Source: Shewanella pneumatophori (lineage in GTDB: Bacteria > Pseudomonadota > Gammaproteobacteria > Enterobacterales > Shewanellaceae). Taken from it: a stretch of DNA of 64,000 nucleotides. Shown here piece after piece: positions 1 through 10,800 of the stretch (position 1 is its first letter; each line of letters begins with the position of its first letter). The stretch is from contig NZ_JAKILB010000008.1 in NCBI RefSeq assembly GCF_023283895.1, positions 186,001 through 250,000 of the forward strand, read 5' to 3'. The notes beneath the pieces are model-generated. The model did not search any database, was not told the DNA's origin, and saw nothing but the letters and a program-made list of their open reading frames with translations. Both the position numbers and the translations under genes were made by a program.

Positions 1-464
1 TTTACCAGTGCCATCTGTAGCATTTTGGTCGCTATCGCGCCGCCACTTGCGGCTTCTGCTTCAATCAAGTTGGTGCCAGCTGCCAAAGGAACTGCTTGAG
101 TCAGGGGCTGCCATGCAGGCATTAACAAAGACGCACCTAAACCAAGGCTTACCGCAATCGTAGTGGTGAACACATAAAAGCCCAGTGTGCGTCTACCGAG
201 TGTTTTCAATTTGGTAATAGCGCCAATATTACTTATGCCCTCAACCAAAGAGAGCATCACCATAATGCCGACAACCATTTTCAGTAAACCGATATAAACC
301 GTTTTACCTAGCATCAAGAATTGATACCAGCTTTGCTGACTTATGTTATTTACTTCACTCGGAGCACTAAACTCAGTGATCCCAGTTGCCAACAACCAAG
401 CAGCGAACGCAGCCAATACCAACTGCAGCGGCAAAGAACCACGAATTTTATTCCACATAATCAT
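1..464 (-). CDS. Dicarboxylate/amino acid:cation symporter, N-terminal part (runs off the window)
   Basis: An open minus-strand frame starts at ATG 464 (a second ATG lies at 458) and continues past base 1, so about 154 residues are visible. The start reads MIMWNKIRGSLPLQ and is followed by a hydrophobic helix, a polar extracellular stretch and further membrane helices (VYIGLLKMVVGIMVML, TLGFYVFTTTIAVSLGLG). This pattern is typical of the first third of DAACS (GltP/DctA-like) sodium- or proton-coupled symporters in the inner membrane. The substrate cannot be told from this part. A weak GGGA precedes the first ATG. It is transcribed in the same direction as cydABX but lies beyond their terminator. 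Confidence 0.75.
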   Translation of the reverse strand, partial: MIMWNKIRGSLPLQLVLAAFAAWLLATGITEFSAPSEVNNISQQSWYQFLMLGKTVYIGLLKMVVGIMVMLSLVEGISNIGAITKLKTLGRRTLGFYVFTTTIAVSLGLGASLLMPAWQPLTQAVPLAAGTNLIEAEAASGGAIATKMLQMALV

Positions 465-678
465 GTCCCAAACAATCAGCAAAGCGGCTAAATAAGCTAG
501 CACTCAGCTATAAATAGGTTAAGCAGTAATAACGGCTAGTAGCAGTTAGTAAAAACTGTGACTCACCAGCTTAAATTGATAAAGCCTCGAATTATAGCCG
601 TAATTTGAGAGATGATAATTAGCGCTTGCTGCAATTAACTATTACCAGTAGGTAATAATTGTGAAAAGTCTATAAACA

Positions 679-704
679 AAAAGCCCCGCTATTGCGGGGC
701 TTTA
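679..704 (-). terminator. Rho-independent terminator of the cyd operon
   Basis: A 9-bp perfect stem (AAGCCCCGC / GCGGGGCTT, loop TATT) is followed on the minus strand by TTTTTGTTT. It lies about 27 bases after the cydX stop codon. Confidence 0.85.
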
Positions 705-730
705 CTTAACCATTTAACGATTGCGGAAGA

Positions 731-847
731 TTAATCTTCGCTCTCAGCATCACGGTCCATGTTCTCAGTATTTTCAAGCCAAAGCGCGTTGATAATACCA
801 AATGAACAGGCTAACAATACGCCTAAAATCCAAGCAAAATACCACAT
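731..847 (-). CDS. cydX: Cytochrome bd oxidase small subunit CydX
   Basis: A 38-residue single-helix membrane protein, MWYFAWILGVLLACSFGIIN then ALWLENTENMDRDAESED. The MWYFAWILG start and the E-rich tail are the CydX/YbgT signature. CydX binds CydAB in the inner membrane and stabilises the haem site of cytochrome bd quinol oxidase. AGGAG stands 8 bases before the ATG. It is the last gene of cydA-cydB-cydX, 15 bases after the cydB stop and just before a strong terminator, so co-expression with cydAB is very likely. Confidence 0.95.
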   Translation of the reverse strand: MWYFAWILGVLLACSFGIINALWLENTENMDRDAESED

Positions 848-862
848 AATCTAGGCTCCTTA

Positions 863-2002
863 TTAGTAAAGTGAGGTCTTGTTCTTTTCGATGAAGTCAC
901 GAGTTAAGCGACCAAACATCTTCAAGTAAGTCCAAACGGTATAGCTAAGTACAATCGGTACAAAGATGATTGCAGCCCAAGTCATTACAGTCAATGACAT
1001 CTCACTTGCAGTCGAATCCCACATAGTCAAACTTACGTTTGGCTCTAGTGAAGATGGCATAACGAATGGGAACATAGCTGCACCACACGTTAAGATCACT
1101 GCCGCAATACCTAATGAGCTAAAGAAGAACGCAAAACCAGAACGGTTCATGCGGCTACATAGCAATACTAGGATAGGCATAAGTAAACCAATTACTGGGA
1201 ATGCCATAGTCAATGGGTACTTATCGTAGTTCACCAACCAAGCACCAGCTTCAACAGAAACGGTTTTCAGCGTTGGGTCAGAAACACCGTATGTGTCGAT
1301 AGCTGAAGTTACTACATAACCGTCAATACCGTTAACTAACCATACACCGGCTGCGCCAAAGAATACGAACAGCGCTACAGATAGCAACTGTGACATCTTA
1401 GCAGCACGAACACGTAGTTCGCCTTCTGTCTTCATTTGTAACCAAGTAGAACCTTGAAGCATAAACATGCTCACGCTCACTAGGCCAGCTAGAATACCAA
1501 AGCCATTAAGTAGACCGAAGAAACCGCCGTGGTAAGTAGCACGTAGGTATTCGTCAAAGTTAAACGGAACACCTTGTAGCAAGTTACCAAACGCAACACC
1601 GATAATTAGCGGCGGAACAAAACCACCAGCAAACAGTGCCCAGTCCCAAGACTTACGCCATCTTGGATCTTCAATCTTAGAGCGGTAGTCAAAACCGACT
1701 GGACGCATAAACAATGCAAACAACGTCAGCATCATTGCCACGTAGAAACCAGAGAAAGACACACCATAGACCATAGGCCAAGCGGCGAACAATGCACCAC
1801 CAGCGGTGATTAACCAAACTTGGTTACCATCCCAGTGCGGTGCAATAGAGTTAATCATAATACGGCGGTCAGTGTCGTCTTTACCGATAATCGGTAATAA
1901 GGCACCAACACCCATATCAAAGCCATCTGTGACAGCGAATCCGATGAAAAGCACACCAATCAGTGCCCACCAGATGAATCTTAACATTTCATAATCAAAC
2001 AT
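863..2002 (-). CDS. cydB: Cytochrome bd ubiquinol oxidase subunit II
   Basis: A 379-residue multi-helix membrane protein of normal CydB length. The N-terminus MFDYEMLRFIWWALIGVLFI and the segments GFDMGVGALLP and NQVWLITAGGALFAAWP are characteristic of the family. CydB pairs with CydA to form the cytochrome bd quinol oxidase, which reduces oxygen to water at low oxygen tension. It starts 15 bases after the cydA stop codon and is followed by cydX, so the three form one operon. Confidence 0.97.
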   Translation of the reverse strand: MFDYEMLRFIWWALIGVLFIGFAVTDGFDMGVGALLPIIGKDDTDRRIMINSIAPHWDGNQVWLITAGGALFAAWPMVYGVSFSGFYVAMMLTLFALFMRPVGFDYRSKIEDPRWRKSWDWALFAGGFVPPLIIGVAFGNLLQGVPFNFDEYLRATYHGGFFGLLNGFGILAGLVSVSMFMLQGSTWLQMKTEGELRVRAAKMSQLLSVALFVFFGAAGVWLVNGIDGYVVTSAIDTYGVSDPTLKTVSVEAGAWLVNYDKYPLTMAFPVIGLLMPILVLLCSRMNRSGFAFFFSSLGIAAVILTCGAAMFPFVMPSSLEPNVSLTMWDSTASEMSLTVMTWAAIIFVPIVLSYTVWTYLKMFGRLTRDFIEKNKTSLY

Positions 2003-2017
2003 AATCAGATCTCCAGT

Positions 2018-3574
2018 TTAGGCATCAAGCTTTTCAAAGTGATAGCGACCCGTCTTCAAACAGCTAGGACCGATACGCGCGAACTTAATCATTAGATAAA
2101 GCTCAATCACTAACAAGATGGTATAGAACAGCGTGATAGAAATAATACTGAACATCAGGTCGCCAACAGACAAGCTAGAGGCAGACATAAACGTTGGTAA
2201 TACTTCAGAGATCGTCCATGGTTGACGGCCATATTCAGCCACAAACCAACCACACTCAATCGCAATCCACGGTAATGGTAAGCTATAAAGTGCAGCTTTA
2301 AGCACCCAAGGTTTCTCGTCGATTTGGTGACGTGTGCTTTGCCAGAATGCTGCAGCAAACACGAACAACATAATCACACCAAGGCCAACCATCACACGGA
2401 AAGACCAGAACATAGGTGCTACGTTTGGTATTGAGTCATCTGCTGCTGCTTTGATTTGCTCATCTGTCGCATCAACCACTTTATCAGTGTAACGCTTCAA
2501 TAGCAGACCATAACCTAGGTCAACTTTAGCTTCTTCAAATGCTGCGCGGATTTCAGGCGTTTCTTCACCGTTACGTAGCTGCTCAAGTAAACCGTAAGCA
2601 ACCATACCGTTGCGAATACGCACTTCGTGCTCTGCAATCAGATCTTTGATACCAGTAACTTGTTCATCAAGTGAACGAGTAGCAATGATACCCATCGCAT
2701 AAGGAATTTTAACCGCGAAGTCTGTTTCTTGAGTTTCTTGATTAGGGAAACCAACAGCAGTAAATGCAGCTGGAGCAGGCTCAGTGTGCCATTCCGCTTC
2801 AATAGCTGCTAGCTTAACGCGTTGTACTTCACCGACCTTATAGCCTGATTCGTCACCAAGAACGATTACAGACAAGATAGACGCCATACCGAAACTTGCT
2901 GCAATCGCAAATGAACGACGTGCAAATGGTAAGTCACGCTTCTTAAGAATGTAGTAAGCACTAATCGCTAGAACGAACATCGCACCAGCAACGTAACCTG
3001 ACGCCACAGTGTGAACAAACTTCACCTGTGCTACTGGGTTAAATAACACTTCACCCCAGCTAGTCATTTCCATACGCATGGTTTCGTAGTTGAATGTGCT
3101 ACCTACAGGGTTTTGCATCCAACCGTTCGCCACAAGGATCCACAGCGCAGACATGTTCGAACCTAGGGCAACTAACCAAGTTACTGCTAAATGTTGACGT
3201 TTGCTGAAACGATCCCAACCAAAGAAGAACATACCCACAAGAGTAGATTCTAGGAAGAATGCCATTAGGCCTTCAATAGCAAGTGGTGCACCAAAGATGT
3301 CACCAACGTAATGCGAATAGTATGACCAGTTGGTTCCGAACTGGAACTCCATCGCCAAACCGGTTGCAACGCCAAGTGCAAAGTTGATACCGAATAACTT
3401 ACCCCAGAACTTGGTCATATCTTTATAGATTTGCTTATTGGTCATCACATAAAGTGATTCCATAATGGCTAGCAAGAAAGCTAACCCCAAGGTCAAGGGA
3501 ACAAATAGGAAGTGATACATGGCCGTCATCGCAAACTGGAAACGCGACAGGTCAACAACCTCTTCTAAAATCAT
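2018..3574 (-). CDS. cydA: Cytochrome bd ubiquinol oxidase subunit I
   Basis: A 518-residue inner-membrane protein of usual CydA length. Visible marks are the N-terminal segment [20 protein letters not shown] containing the conserved haem-ligand His, the long periplasmic Q-loop region around residues 250-380, and the GRQPW motif in [17 protein letters not shown]. CydA carries haems b558, b595 and d and the quinol-oxidation site. It is the first gene of cydABX. The ATG is preceded by AAGGAG. The long upstream region carries an FNR-type box (3896-3909), fitting control by oxygen. Confidence 0.97.
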   Translation of the reverse strand: MILEEVVDLSRFQFAMTAMYHFLFVPLTLGLAFLLAIMESLYVMTNKQIYKDMTKFWGKLFGINFALGVATGLAMEFQFGTNWSYYSHYVGDIFGAPLAIEGLMAFFLESTLVGMFFFGWDRFSKRQHLAVTWLVALGSNMSALWILVANGWMQNPVGSTFNYETMRMEMTSWGEVLFNPVAQVKFVHTVASGYVAGAMFVLAISAYYILKKRDLPFARRSFAIAASFGMASILSVIVLGDESGYKVGEVQRVKLAAIEAEWHTEPAPAAFTAVGFPNQETQETDFAVKIPYAMGIIATRSLDEQVTGIKDLIAEHEVRIRNGMVAYGLLEQLRNGEETPEIRAAFEEAKVDLGYGLLLKRYTDKVVDATDEQIKAAADDSIPNVAPMFWSFRVMVGLGVIMLFVFAAAFWQSTRHQIDEKPWVLKAALYSLPLPWIAIECGWFVAEYGRQPWTISEVLPTFMSASSLSVGDLMFSIISITLFYTILLVIELYLMIKFARIGPSCLKTGRYHFEKLDA

Positions 3575-4245
3575 TTGTGACTCCTTAGGTGGTGCGTCAA
3601 ATCACTTTCGTTAGATCCCCATCAACGAGAGTGATTGCCTATATAGGAATATTAATGCAGTAAAACAGTCAGTTTTTATAACAAAAATCCAACTTCAACC
3701 GCGATTCGTTGTTTAATTCATAAATTTTGTATTTCAAAGCCAAAAACACTAGCAAACCCACGCTTGCGATCACATTTTCAATGGCTGTTGTGACTCCCTT
3801 CTCGAATACGCAAATAAAGATTAAACAAATTAGTTAATATCAGTCACTTGCAAGACGAAATAAGGTTATCCGCAGTGTTTTTATAACATTCAAAATTGAT
3901 TCAAATCAATCAAAGCATTCGGTTTCAATGGGTTTTGAGGTGAAGCACACAGTTCCACCCTAGAGCCTGTTGACAACATAAAACACCCATGCTAGGAGTG
4001 CCTGAAAAATAAGCAAAACAATTATTTTCACCCAATAAACATTTTATTTAACGCTAAACAGACAAAACACCAATTATTAACAATTCCAGCAACAGTTATC
4101 GTATCCCTAAATAAAAATCTATCTAATTCACTTCCACCTAAAAACCTTTAAATACATACATATAAGATATAACAATAAAAAACACCATTACCAACCGACC
4201 AATTTCGGATAACAAAAACTAATAGCTAAATGAAGTTTTTCTCGT
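3575..4245. promoter_or_regulatory. cydA upstream region with FNR (EtrA)-type box
   Basis: No gene is visible in this 670-base AT-rich stretch. Bases 3896-3909 read TTGATTCAAATCAA, a perfect match to the FNR consensus TTGAT-N4-ATCAA. It lies about 325 bases upstream of the cydA ATG. A CRP-like half site GATCACATTT lies at 3768-3777. FNR-family (EtrA in Shewanella) or CRP control of cyd genes is known for the genus; which protein acts here is inferred. Confidence 0.6.
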
Positions 4246-4274
4246 TTGATCAAATTTTATTCGTCACCTAAAAT
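4246..4274 (+). promoter_or_regulatory. Sigma70 promoter of the structured-leader/mini-ORF unit
   Basis: TTGATC (4246-4251) and TAAAAT (4269-4274) are separated by 17 bases. This is a good -35/-10 pair and places the RNA start near 4281, right before the nested-stem leader. Confidence 0.65.
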
Positions 4275-4280
4275 GAGCAC

Positions 4281-4371
4281 CAAGTTAAGGAGACGGTCTA
4301 ACCAACCCGGTGAAGTAGCCCGGTAAAGACTAACTCCGCTTAAATCATCAATCTATGTGGAGATACCCATT
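4281..4371 (+). ncRNA. Candidate structured 5' leader (possible cis-regulatory RNA)
   Basis: Complementary arms nest inside one another: TTAAG/CTTAA (4285-4289 with 4339-4343), GGAG/CTCC (4289-4292 with 4334-4337; the two outer pairings share one G), GTCT/AGAC (4296-4299 with 4327-4330) and CCGG/CCGG (4307-4310 with 4320-4323). The innermost stem closes a 9-base loop TGAAGTAGC. The CTCC arm can also pair with the ribosome-binding GGAG at 4359-4362 in front of the mini-ORF, so two exclusive folds could open or close translation. I do not recognise a known riboswitch class here. The pairings are seen in the sequence; the regulatory role is inferred. Confidence 0.55.
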
Positions 4372-4449
4372 ATGACAAAATTATTCGAGCGTCTAGTTGT
4401 TAGCTATCAGCGTGTTTTCGTTGAACTTTATAAAGCTAGAGAGCTGTAA
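4372..4449 (+). CDS. 25-residue mini-protein of unknown function
   Basis: The ORF encodes MTKLFERLVVSYQRVFVELY followed by KAREL and stop. GGAG stands 9 bases before the ATG. The peptide is predicted to be an amphipathic, positively charged helix with no signal peptide. Its start is faintly like DUF1127-type small proteins, but the match is too weak to name. It lies alone between a leader with strong internal pairing and a 10-bp-stem terminator, so the unit looks built to express this peptide. Alternatively it is a leader peptide or a by-product of a small RNA. Confidence 0.5.
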   Translation: MTKLFERLVVSYQRVFVELYKAREL

Positions 4450-4500
4450 GTAAGACTGTTTAATGCAAGATCAATCTTGAAGTTTTGTTAGCGCAAAGCG

Positions 4501-4530
4501 GCCCCCCTTAGTATTAAGGGGGGCTTTTTT
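4501..4530 (+). terminator. Strong intrinsic terminator of the mini-ORF unit
   Basis: A perfect 10-bp stem (GCCCCCCTTA / TAAGGGGGGC, loop GTAT) is followed by TTTTTT. It lies 51 bases after the mini-ORF stop codon. Confidence 0.92.
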
Positions 4531-4731
4531 ATATCTGCTGATTACCGCAGCCGAAAAATATTTTATGAATAACGCATATTGAAGATTATGGATAACTTCA
4601 GCTTATCCAAAATCTTAGTGATAGCTCGCCAAAAAGCTTTTATTAGCAATCTATTTAGCAGGAAATACTCTGTAATCCATTGTTTAGTGGCACTTCTTTG
4701 GTTGAACAAACACCAATTAATTATTTCAAGT

Positions 4732-4765
4732 AAAAAAAAACCCCTATATTTAGGGGCTTTTTCAT
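4732..4765 (-). terminator. Terminator after purL (may work both ways)
   Basis: A CCCCTA / TAGGGG stem at 4741-4756 is flanked by nine A on the left (a T-run for the minus strand) and CTTTTTC on the right. It lies 35 bases after the purL stop codon. Bases 4531-4731 hold no gene that I can support. Confidence 0.8.
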
Positions 4766-4799
4766 CGATAACTTTCAGTCTACATCAGCAATCAATACA

Positions 4800-7700
4800 T
4801 TAGCCGACTGATTTTCTCACGTTACGGAACATTCTCATCCAAGGGCTATCTTCACCCCAAGACTCTGGGTGCCATGAGTTAGCAACGGTTCTAAATACAC
4901 GCTCAGGATGCGGCATCATAATCGTCACTCGACCGTCAGTTGAGCTCAATGCGGTAATCGCATTTGGCGAACCATTCGGGTTTTGTGGGTACTGAGTGGC
5001 AATTTGACCATTACCATCAACATAACGCAGTGCTACCGTACCAGAGGCTTCTGCTGCGGCTAGCGCTTCAGGCGTTGCAAACTCAGCGCGACCTTCACCA
5101 TGTGATACAGCAATCGGCATACGTGAACCTTCCATACCTTGGAAGAATAACGACGGACTCTTTTGCACTTCAACCAAACTAAAGCGCGCTTCAAAGCGCT
5201 CTGAACGGTTACGTACGAAGTGTGGCCATAACTCGGTGCCAGGAATAATGTCTTTAAGGTTAGACAACATCTGACAACCGTTACACACACCAAGCGAGAA
5301 GCTATCATTACGCTCGAAGAATTGGCTAAACTGCTCACGAGCACGCTCGTTAAACAGAATTGACTTCGCCCAGCCTTCACCAGCGCCCAGTACGTCACCG
5401 TAAGAGAAACCACCACATGCCACTAGGCCTTGGAACTCTTCTAGGCTAATACGGCCGCTTAGGATGTCACTCATGTGCACATCGGTAGACTCAAAGCCGG
5501 CTCTGTCAAATGCAGCAGCCATTTCGATGTGCGAGTTAACGCCTTGCTCACGTAAGATAGCCATCTTAGGTGCAGCACCTTTTAAGATAAATGGCGCGGC
5601 AACGTCTTCACTTGGGTCAAAGCTTAAATCAACGGTTAGACCTAAATCACTAGCGTCTTGCTTAAGCTCAAACTCTTCTTTAGCACACTCAGGGTTATCA
5701 CGTAGCGCTTGCATGCGGTAGGTGGTTTCAGCCCAAATAGTACGTAGTGAAGTACGTGTTTCTGTTAAGACTTCGCGCGCACCATCAAAGATAGCAATGC
5801 AGTCAGTATCAGTCAGCTCGGCAACTTTGTGGCAAGGTACACCTGCTGCGGCAAACTTTTCAGTGATAATCGCTGCGTCTTGACGACGAACTTGAATGAC
5901 TGCGCCTAGCTCTTCGTTAAACAGACGCTCAACGTCAGTACCACTTAGTGCACTCAAATCAACATTTAGACCTGTGTGACCAGCAAATGCCATTTCAACT
6001 AAAGTGGTGTAAAGGCCGCCATCACTTCTATCGTGATACGCAATAATCGACTTATCGGCAATCATAGGTTGAATGGTTTCAAAGAAGCCTTTCAACGTTG
6101 CTGAGTTATCAAGATCTGGTGCGATATCACCTAGCTCACTGTATACCTGAGCCAGACAAGAACCACCTAAGCGATTTTGACCAAGACCAAGATCCAGCAA
6201 TAACAGATCTGTGTCGCCTTTATCAGTGCGTAGTTCTGGTGTAACAGTGTTGCGTACATCTTGCACCACACCAAACGCGGTGATCACCAATGACATTGGC
6301 GAGGTCACAGTCTTTTGAACGCCGTTTTCTTCCCAAGCGGTTTTCATTGACATTGAGTCTTTACCCACTGGAATTGTCAAAGACAAATCAGGGCATAACT
6401 CTTCGCCAATGGCTTTTACCGCTTCATACAAGCCCGCATCTTCACCTGGGTGGCCTGCTGGTGACATCCAGTTAGCAGAAAGCTTAATGTGTTTGAACGA
6501 GCCGATATCAGTACCCGCAATGTTCATAATTGATTCAGCCACCGCCATACGCGCCGATGCGCCAAAGTCCAATAGTGCAAGCGGCGTGCGCTCACCCATA
6601 GACATAGCTTCACCCGTGTACGAGTCGTAGCTTGATGCAGTAACCGCACAATCCGCCACTGGTACCTGCCATGGGCCAACCATTTGGTCACGATTAACCA
6701 GACCCGTTACCGTTCTATCACCAATAGTGATAAGGAAGGTCTTTTCTGCAATTGTTGGCAAGCGCAGTAGACGGTGCGCTGCTTCTTTAACTTCAATACT
6801 TGATTGATCAAGTGCTGCAGAATTCGCTTTAGCGCTTACTACATCGCGGCTCATCTTAGGCGCTTTGCCTAATAGCACTTCTAGTGGTAAATCGATTGGA
6901 TGGTTTTCAAAGTGCTCGTCACTTAGGACTAACTCTTTCTCTTCCGTCGCTACACCCACAACCGCAAACGGAGCACGCTCACGTTGACAGATTTGGGTAA
7001 ATAGCTCGATGTTCTCAGGTGCAATTGACATCACATAACGCTCTTGTGACTCGTTACACCAAATTTCTAATGGGCTCATACCTGGCTCATCAGACGGCAC
7101 TTTACGTAGCTCAAACTTACCGCCACGCTCACCATCATTTACCAGCTCAGGGAAAGCATTTGATAATCCGCCCGCGCCCACATCGTGGATAAACTGAATT
7201 GGGTTAGCATCACCCATCTGCCAGCAACGATCGATAACCTCTTGGCAACGACGCTCCATTTCTGGGTTTTCACGTTGCACTGAAGCAAAATCTAAATCTT
7301 CGCTCGACTGACCTGATGTCATTGATGACGCCGCGCCGCCGCCCAAACCGATGTTCATCGCAGGGCCGCCAAGTACCACTAGCTTAGCGCCAACGGTAAT
7401 TTCACCTTTTTGCACATGCTCTTCGCGGATATTACCTAAACCACCCGCCAGCATAATTGGCTTATGGTAACCACGCACTTCAACACCGTTGTGGCTGTTA
7501 ACTTCTTGTTCGTAAGTACGGAAGTAACCTACCAATGCCGGACGACCAAACTCGTTATTAAATGCCGCGCCGCCTAATGGGCCTTCGGTCATAATATCAA
7601 GCGCGGTAACAATGCGATCTGGCTTACCGTAATCTGCTTCCCATGGTTGCACAAAACCTGGGATCTTAAGGTTTGATACGCTAAAGCCTGTTAGGCCCGC

Positions 7701-8681
7701 CTTTGGCTTAGAGCCACGGCCTGTAGCGCCCTCATCACGAATTTCACCACCGCTACCGGTTGCAGCACCTGGGTATGGGCTAATTGCAGTTGGGTGGTTA
7801 TGAGTTTCAACCTTCATTAAGATGTGCATTGGCTCTGTGTGGTAACCATATACGCCATCTTGTTTCGGGAAGAAGCGACCGGCTGTAGAGCCTGTCATCA
7901 CAGCGGCGTTATCTTTATAAGCAGATAGCACGTTGTCCGGCGTCTTCTCGAAAGTATTTTTGATCATTTTGAACAATGATTTTGGCTGAACTTCGCCATC
8001 AATTGTCCAATCTGCATTAAAGATCTTGTGACGACAATGCTCTGAGTTCGCTTGAGCAAACATCATCAACTCAATATCGTTCGGGTTACGGCCTAAGCGC
8101 GTAAAGTTCTCAACGAGATAATCAATTTCATCATCAGCTAATGCCAAACCAAGCTTTGTATTTGCTTGCTCTAGTGCTGCACGTCCTTGACTTAATACAT
8201 CAACACTGTTGAATTTTGCTGGTTCTGTGCGTGCAAACAACACGTTTGCATCATCAAAACTTGGCAAAATTACTTCAACCATACGGTCGTGTAGTAATGC
8301 ATTTAAGGTTTTAGTTTGCTCAGCGCTTAGCGCATCACTAACAACATAATAGGCAATACCGCGCTCAAGGCGCTTTACCTTATTGAGTCCACAGTTGTGG
8401 GCGATGTCTGTTGCTTTTGATGACCAAGGAGAGATGGTACCGGGACGGGGTGTAACGAAGTGGAGATGACCTTCTGGCGTATGCGCTTCGATAGCGGGGC
8501 CGTATGTAAGGATTTTTTCAAGCTGTAGATTTTCAGTGTCATTTAGGGATTCATTCAAATCGGCTAAATGGATAAACTCGGCATAGATTTGGCGCACTGG
8601 CAGTGCTGCCGATTCACAAGCTTGCATCAGCTTCTGTACTCTAAACGCCGAAAGTGCAGGGGCTCCGCGGATGATCTCCAT
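4800..8681 (-). CDS. purL: Phosphoribosylformylglycinamidine synthase (FGAM synthetase)
   Basis: A 1293-residue single-chain PurL of enterobacterial type. It converts FGAR, glutamine and ATP to FGAM in purine synthesis in the cytosol. The N-terminal part starts [19 protein letters not shown], the central synthetase has two AIRS-like halves (glycine-rich segments around residues 280-460 and 690-770), and the C-terminal glutaminase has the nucleophile Cys in [11 protein letters not shown] and the PHPERVF motif. I chose ATG 8681 over the in-frame GTG at 8684 because AAGGTG sits 10 bases before it. A TATAAT -10 lies at 8731-8736 on the minus strand. I see no convincing PurR operator. Confidence 0.97.
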   Translation of the reverse strand: MEIIRGAPALSAFRVQKLMQACESAALPVRQIYAEFIHLADLNESLNDTENLQLEKILTYGPAIEAHTPEGHLHFVTPRPGTISPWSSKATDIAHNCGLNKVKRLERGIAYYVVSDALSAEQTKTLNALLHDRMVEVILPSFDDANVLFARTEPAKFNSVDVLSQGRAALEQANTKLGLALADDEIDYLVENFTRLGRNPNDIELMMFAQANSEHCRHKIFNADWTIDGEVQPKSLFKMIKNTFEKTPDNVLSAYKDNAAVMTGSTAGRFFPKQDGVYGYHTEPMHILMKVETHNHPTAISPYPGAATGSGGEIRDEGATGRGSKPKAGLTGFSVSNLKIPGFVQPWEADYGKPDRIVTALDIMTEGPLGGAAFNNEFGRPALVGYFRTYEQEVNSHNGVEVRGYHKPIMLAGGLGNIREEHVQKGEITVGAKLVVLGGPAMNIGLGGGAASSMTSGQSSEDLDFASVQRENPEMERRCQEVIDRCWQMGDANPIQFIHDVGAGGLSNAFPELVNDGERGGKFELRKVPSDEPGMSPLEIWCNESQERYVMSIAPENIELFTQICQRERAPFAVVGVATEEKELVLSDEHFENHPIDLPLEVLLGKAPKMSRDVVSAKANSAALDQSSIEVKEAAHRLLRLPTIAEKTFLITIGDRTVTGLVNRDQMVGPWQVPVADCAVTASSYDSYTGEAMSMGERTPLALLDFGASARMAVAESIMNIAGTDIGSFKHIKLSANWMSPAGHPGEDAGLYEAVKAIGEELCPDLSLTIPVGKDSMSMKTAWEENGVQKTVTSPMSLVITAFGVVQDVRNTVTPELRTDKGDTDLLLLDLGLGQNRLGGSCLAQVYSELGDIAPDLDNSATLKGFFETIQPMIADKSIIAYHDRSDGGLYTTLVEMAFAGHTGLNVDLSALSGTDVERLFNEELGAVIQVRRQDAAIITEKFAAAGVPCHKVAELTDTDCIAIFDGAREVLTETRTSLRTIWAETTYRMQALRDNPECAKEEFELKQDASDLGLTVDLSFDPSEDVAAPFILKGAAPKMAILREQGVNSHIEMAAAFDRAGFESTDVHMSDILSGRISLEEFQGLVACGGFSYGDVLGAGEGWAKSILFNERAREQFSQFFERNDSFSLGVCNGCQMLSNLKDIIPGTELWPHFVRNRSERFEARFSLVEVQKSPSLFFQGMEGSRMPIAVSHGEGRAEFATPEALAAAEASGTVALRYVDGNGQIATQYPQNPNGSPNAITALSSTDGRVTIMMPHPERVFRTVANSWHPESWGEDSPWMRMFRNVRKSVG

Positions 8682-8896
8682 CACGTCTTTTCACCTTATA
8701 TTTATAATTGCAGGGTCAGATCTGGGCGCTATTATAGGGAAATGTTTGTCACAAATCATCAGTAGTCGCTGTACAAAACAGTGTTTCCTATTTAGCAAAA
8801 AGTATCATTATTTTTACAGCTCTCAAAAGCTAACTATTGTTGACAATTTTACGCAAAATTCAATTTAAGGCTCATAATAAAAGTAATATAGATCAA

Positions 8897-8939
8897 GGTA
8901 AAAAGCGTTTTTTTACCAAGACTTATAATGTGATATAAT
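8897..8939 (+). promoter_or_regulatory. mltF promoter region with inverted repeat
   Basis: TTTACC (8912-8917), a 16-base gap and TATAAT (8934-8939) form a plausible promoter, with a second TATAAT at 8923-8928. GGTAAAAA (8897-8904) and TTTTTACC (8910-8917) form an 8-bp inverted repeat that overlaps the -35 and could be an operator or the end of a purL-side transcript. Confidence 0.5.
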
Positions 8940-8983
8940 CGCTGGCTGTTTCTTTTAAACTTACGTGCTAATACGACTAAATC

Positions 8984-10438
8984 ATGAAAAAAATCTTGCT
9001 AACTCTATGCTGTATCACTTTGCTGGCTGCTTGCCAGAAAGTTGTCGTGGAGCAAGCAAAACCCGTTGAGCCACCAAAGCAGACGGAATTAGTTGTCGGT
9101 ACCTTATATGGTCCACAGATCTTCTTTACTTCAGGCCAAGGTGATTCAGGTTACGATTATGAGATGGCAGAGCGTTTTGCCAATTATCTCGGCCTCGAAT
9201 TGAAAATGCAGCCGTTTGCCAATATCAGCGAGCTATACACAGCCATGAAAATTGGCGAAATTGACATCATAGCAGCAGGTCTTGGAGACACTCCTGCCAG
9301 ACGCGAGCAATTTCGGGTGGGTCCACCGCTTTATCGCGTTAATCAAGTTTTAGTTTATCGCCAAGGTACCCCTGTACCTAAGAGCATAGATAAACTCAAA
9401 GGCGAAATAACAGTTATTACCGACTCCTCTTTTGTCGATACTTTAACTGAATTACAAAAATCCAATCCTGATTTAGTCTGGAATCAAGAAAAAGATAAAG
9501 ATGCAGAAGAACTGCTTACAATGATTGCAGCTGGCGATATTCCTTACACTATTGCCGACTCAACCAGCTTAGATATCAACCGTCGTTTTATGCCCGAGCT
9601 ACGTGAAGGCTTAGTACTAAAACAGAAGCAACCGGTAGTTTGGCTATTGCCGCCTAATAACAGCGACAAGCTAATGAGCCAGTTATTGGCTTTTTGGCAT
9701 ATCGAAAAACGCAGCGGCACATTGGCACATTTAAATGAGAAATACTTTGCTCACGTAAAGCGCTTTGATTACGTTGATACTCGCGCCTTCATTCGTGCCA
9801 TTGACAATAAACTACCTAAGTATCAAGCCACCTTTGAAAAGTACGCCGGAGATATTGACTGGCGAAAACTAGCAGCAACGGCATATCAAGAATCACATTG
9901 GAACCCCAATGCTCGCTCGCCCACCGGTGTGCGCGGTTTAATGATGTTAACTTTACCTACGGCTAAGCAAGTTGGTATTAAAAATCGTCTCGACCCATAC
10001 CAAAGCATTCAAGGCGGCGCGAAATATCTTAATAGCATGCTTGAGCGACTACCTGATTCAATCCCTGAAAGTCAGCGGATGTGGTTTGCCCTCGCCTCTT
10101 ACAATATTGGTTTAGGCCATGTTGAAGATGCGCGTAAGTTGGCCGAAGCTCAAGGCTTAAACCCTAGCGCTTGGCGTGATGTAAAATCAGTATTGCCACT
10201 ACTGCAAAAGCGTAAATACTACAAGAAAACCCGCTATGGCTATGCTCGTGGTAATGAAGCTGTGCACTATGTTGATAGCATTCGCCGTTACTACGACACC
10301 TTAGTGTGGATTGATAATCAGAATATGCTGCTTGAACTTAGAAATAAGCCACTGCAAACTGCGGAGATCCAAGAGCAAGTAGTTGACTTACAGCCACCTC
10401 AAGAGCCGTTACTTGATGCTTCCCCAGAAATTAACTAG
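8984..10438 (+). CDS. mltF: Membrane-bound lytic murein transglycosylase F
   Basis: A 484-residue lipoprotein. The signal [19 protein letters not shown] ends in the lipobox LAAC. Residues about 35-265 form a solute-binding-protein-3-like domain, which is regulatory in MltF. Residues about 285-430 form the SLT lysozyme-like domain with the catalytic Glu in AYQESHW and the following [11 protein letters not shown] motif. The enzyme cleaves peptidoglycan glycan strands to 1,6-anhydromuropeptides at the inner face of the outer membrane. The order purL-mltF-tadA is conserved in gammaproteobacteria. Confidence 0.95.
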   Translation: MKKILLTLCCITLLAACQKVVVEQAKPVEPPKQTELVVGTLYGPQIFFTSGQGDSGYDYEMAERFANYLGLELKMQPFANISELYTAMKIGEIDIIAAGLGDTPARREQFRVGPPLYRVNQVLVYRQGTPVPKSIDKLKGEITVITDSSFVDTLTELQKSNPDLVWNQEKDKDAEELLTMIAAGDIPYTIADSTSLDINRRFMPELREGLVLKQKQPVVWLLPPNNSDKLMSQLLAFWHIEKRSGTLAHLNEKYFAHVKRFDYVDTRAFIRAIDNKLPKYQATFEKYAGDIDWRKLAATAYQESHWNPNARSPTGVRGLMMLTLPTAKQVGIKNRLDPYQSIQGGAKYLNSMLERLPDSIPESQRMWFALASYNIGLGHVEDARKLAEAQGLNPSAWRDVKSVLPLLQKRKYYKKTRYGYARGNEAVHYVDSIRRYYDTLVWIDNQNMLLELRNKPLQTAEIQEQVVDLQPPQEPLLDASPEIN

Positions 10439-10662
10439 CCGCCGGTAACTCCGCTAACCACTCGCTTTACCTAAACAGTGCTTGGCGGAGACTTAATGCC
10501 AATAATCTAACTGGAATGACTGCTGCATCACACAAGTCATTTATTCCCCAAATTCATCAAAGATTAATAACTCTCGCGTAGACTTTTGCTATTAAAGTTT
10601 GCTAAATAGTAATAATGCTAGTTAGTAAAGCAGCTAAAGTAACAATAATAGTGAGGCTAATT

Positions 10663-10800
10663 ATGAGAAAAAAAGCAATCAACAATGTTGCAGCGCGCCG
10701 TCGTAGCCAGTTAAAAACACGCCATCAAAAAGTACTCGGGCGTCAAAAGCAATTCTTCGTTTTTATTAAGCCGTCTGAAGATAACTTTTTTAACCCTTAG
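10663..10800 (+). CDS. Small basic hypothetical protein (45 residues)
   Basis: The ORF encodes MRKKAINNVAARRRSQLKTR followed by HQKVLGRQKQFFVFIKPSED-type sequence. It is very rich in Arg and Lys in its first two thirds and hydrophobic near the end. A GTGAGG stands 6 bases before the ATG. It runs towards tadA and overlaps its 3' end by 11 bases. I cannot assign a family. It could be a real nucleic-acid-binding small protein or chance; the clear ribosome site slightly favours a gene. Confidence 0.35.
   Translation: MRKKAINNVAARRRSQLKTRHQKVLGRQKQFFVFIKPSEDNFFNP

Noticed and set aside
4579..4803. 74-residue frame between the mini-ORF unit and purL
   Set aside because: It runs through the purL terminator, has no ribosome site and resembles no protein.
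8685..8983. PurR operator before purL
   Set aside because: Only a fragment like ACGCAAAA is present, without the palindromic second half.
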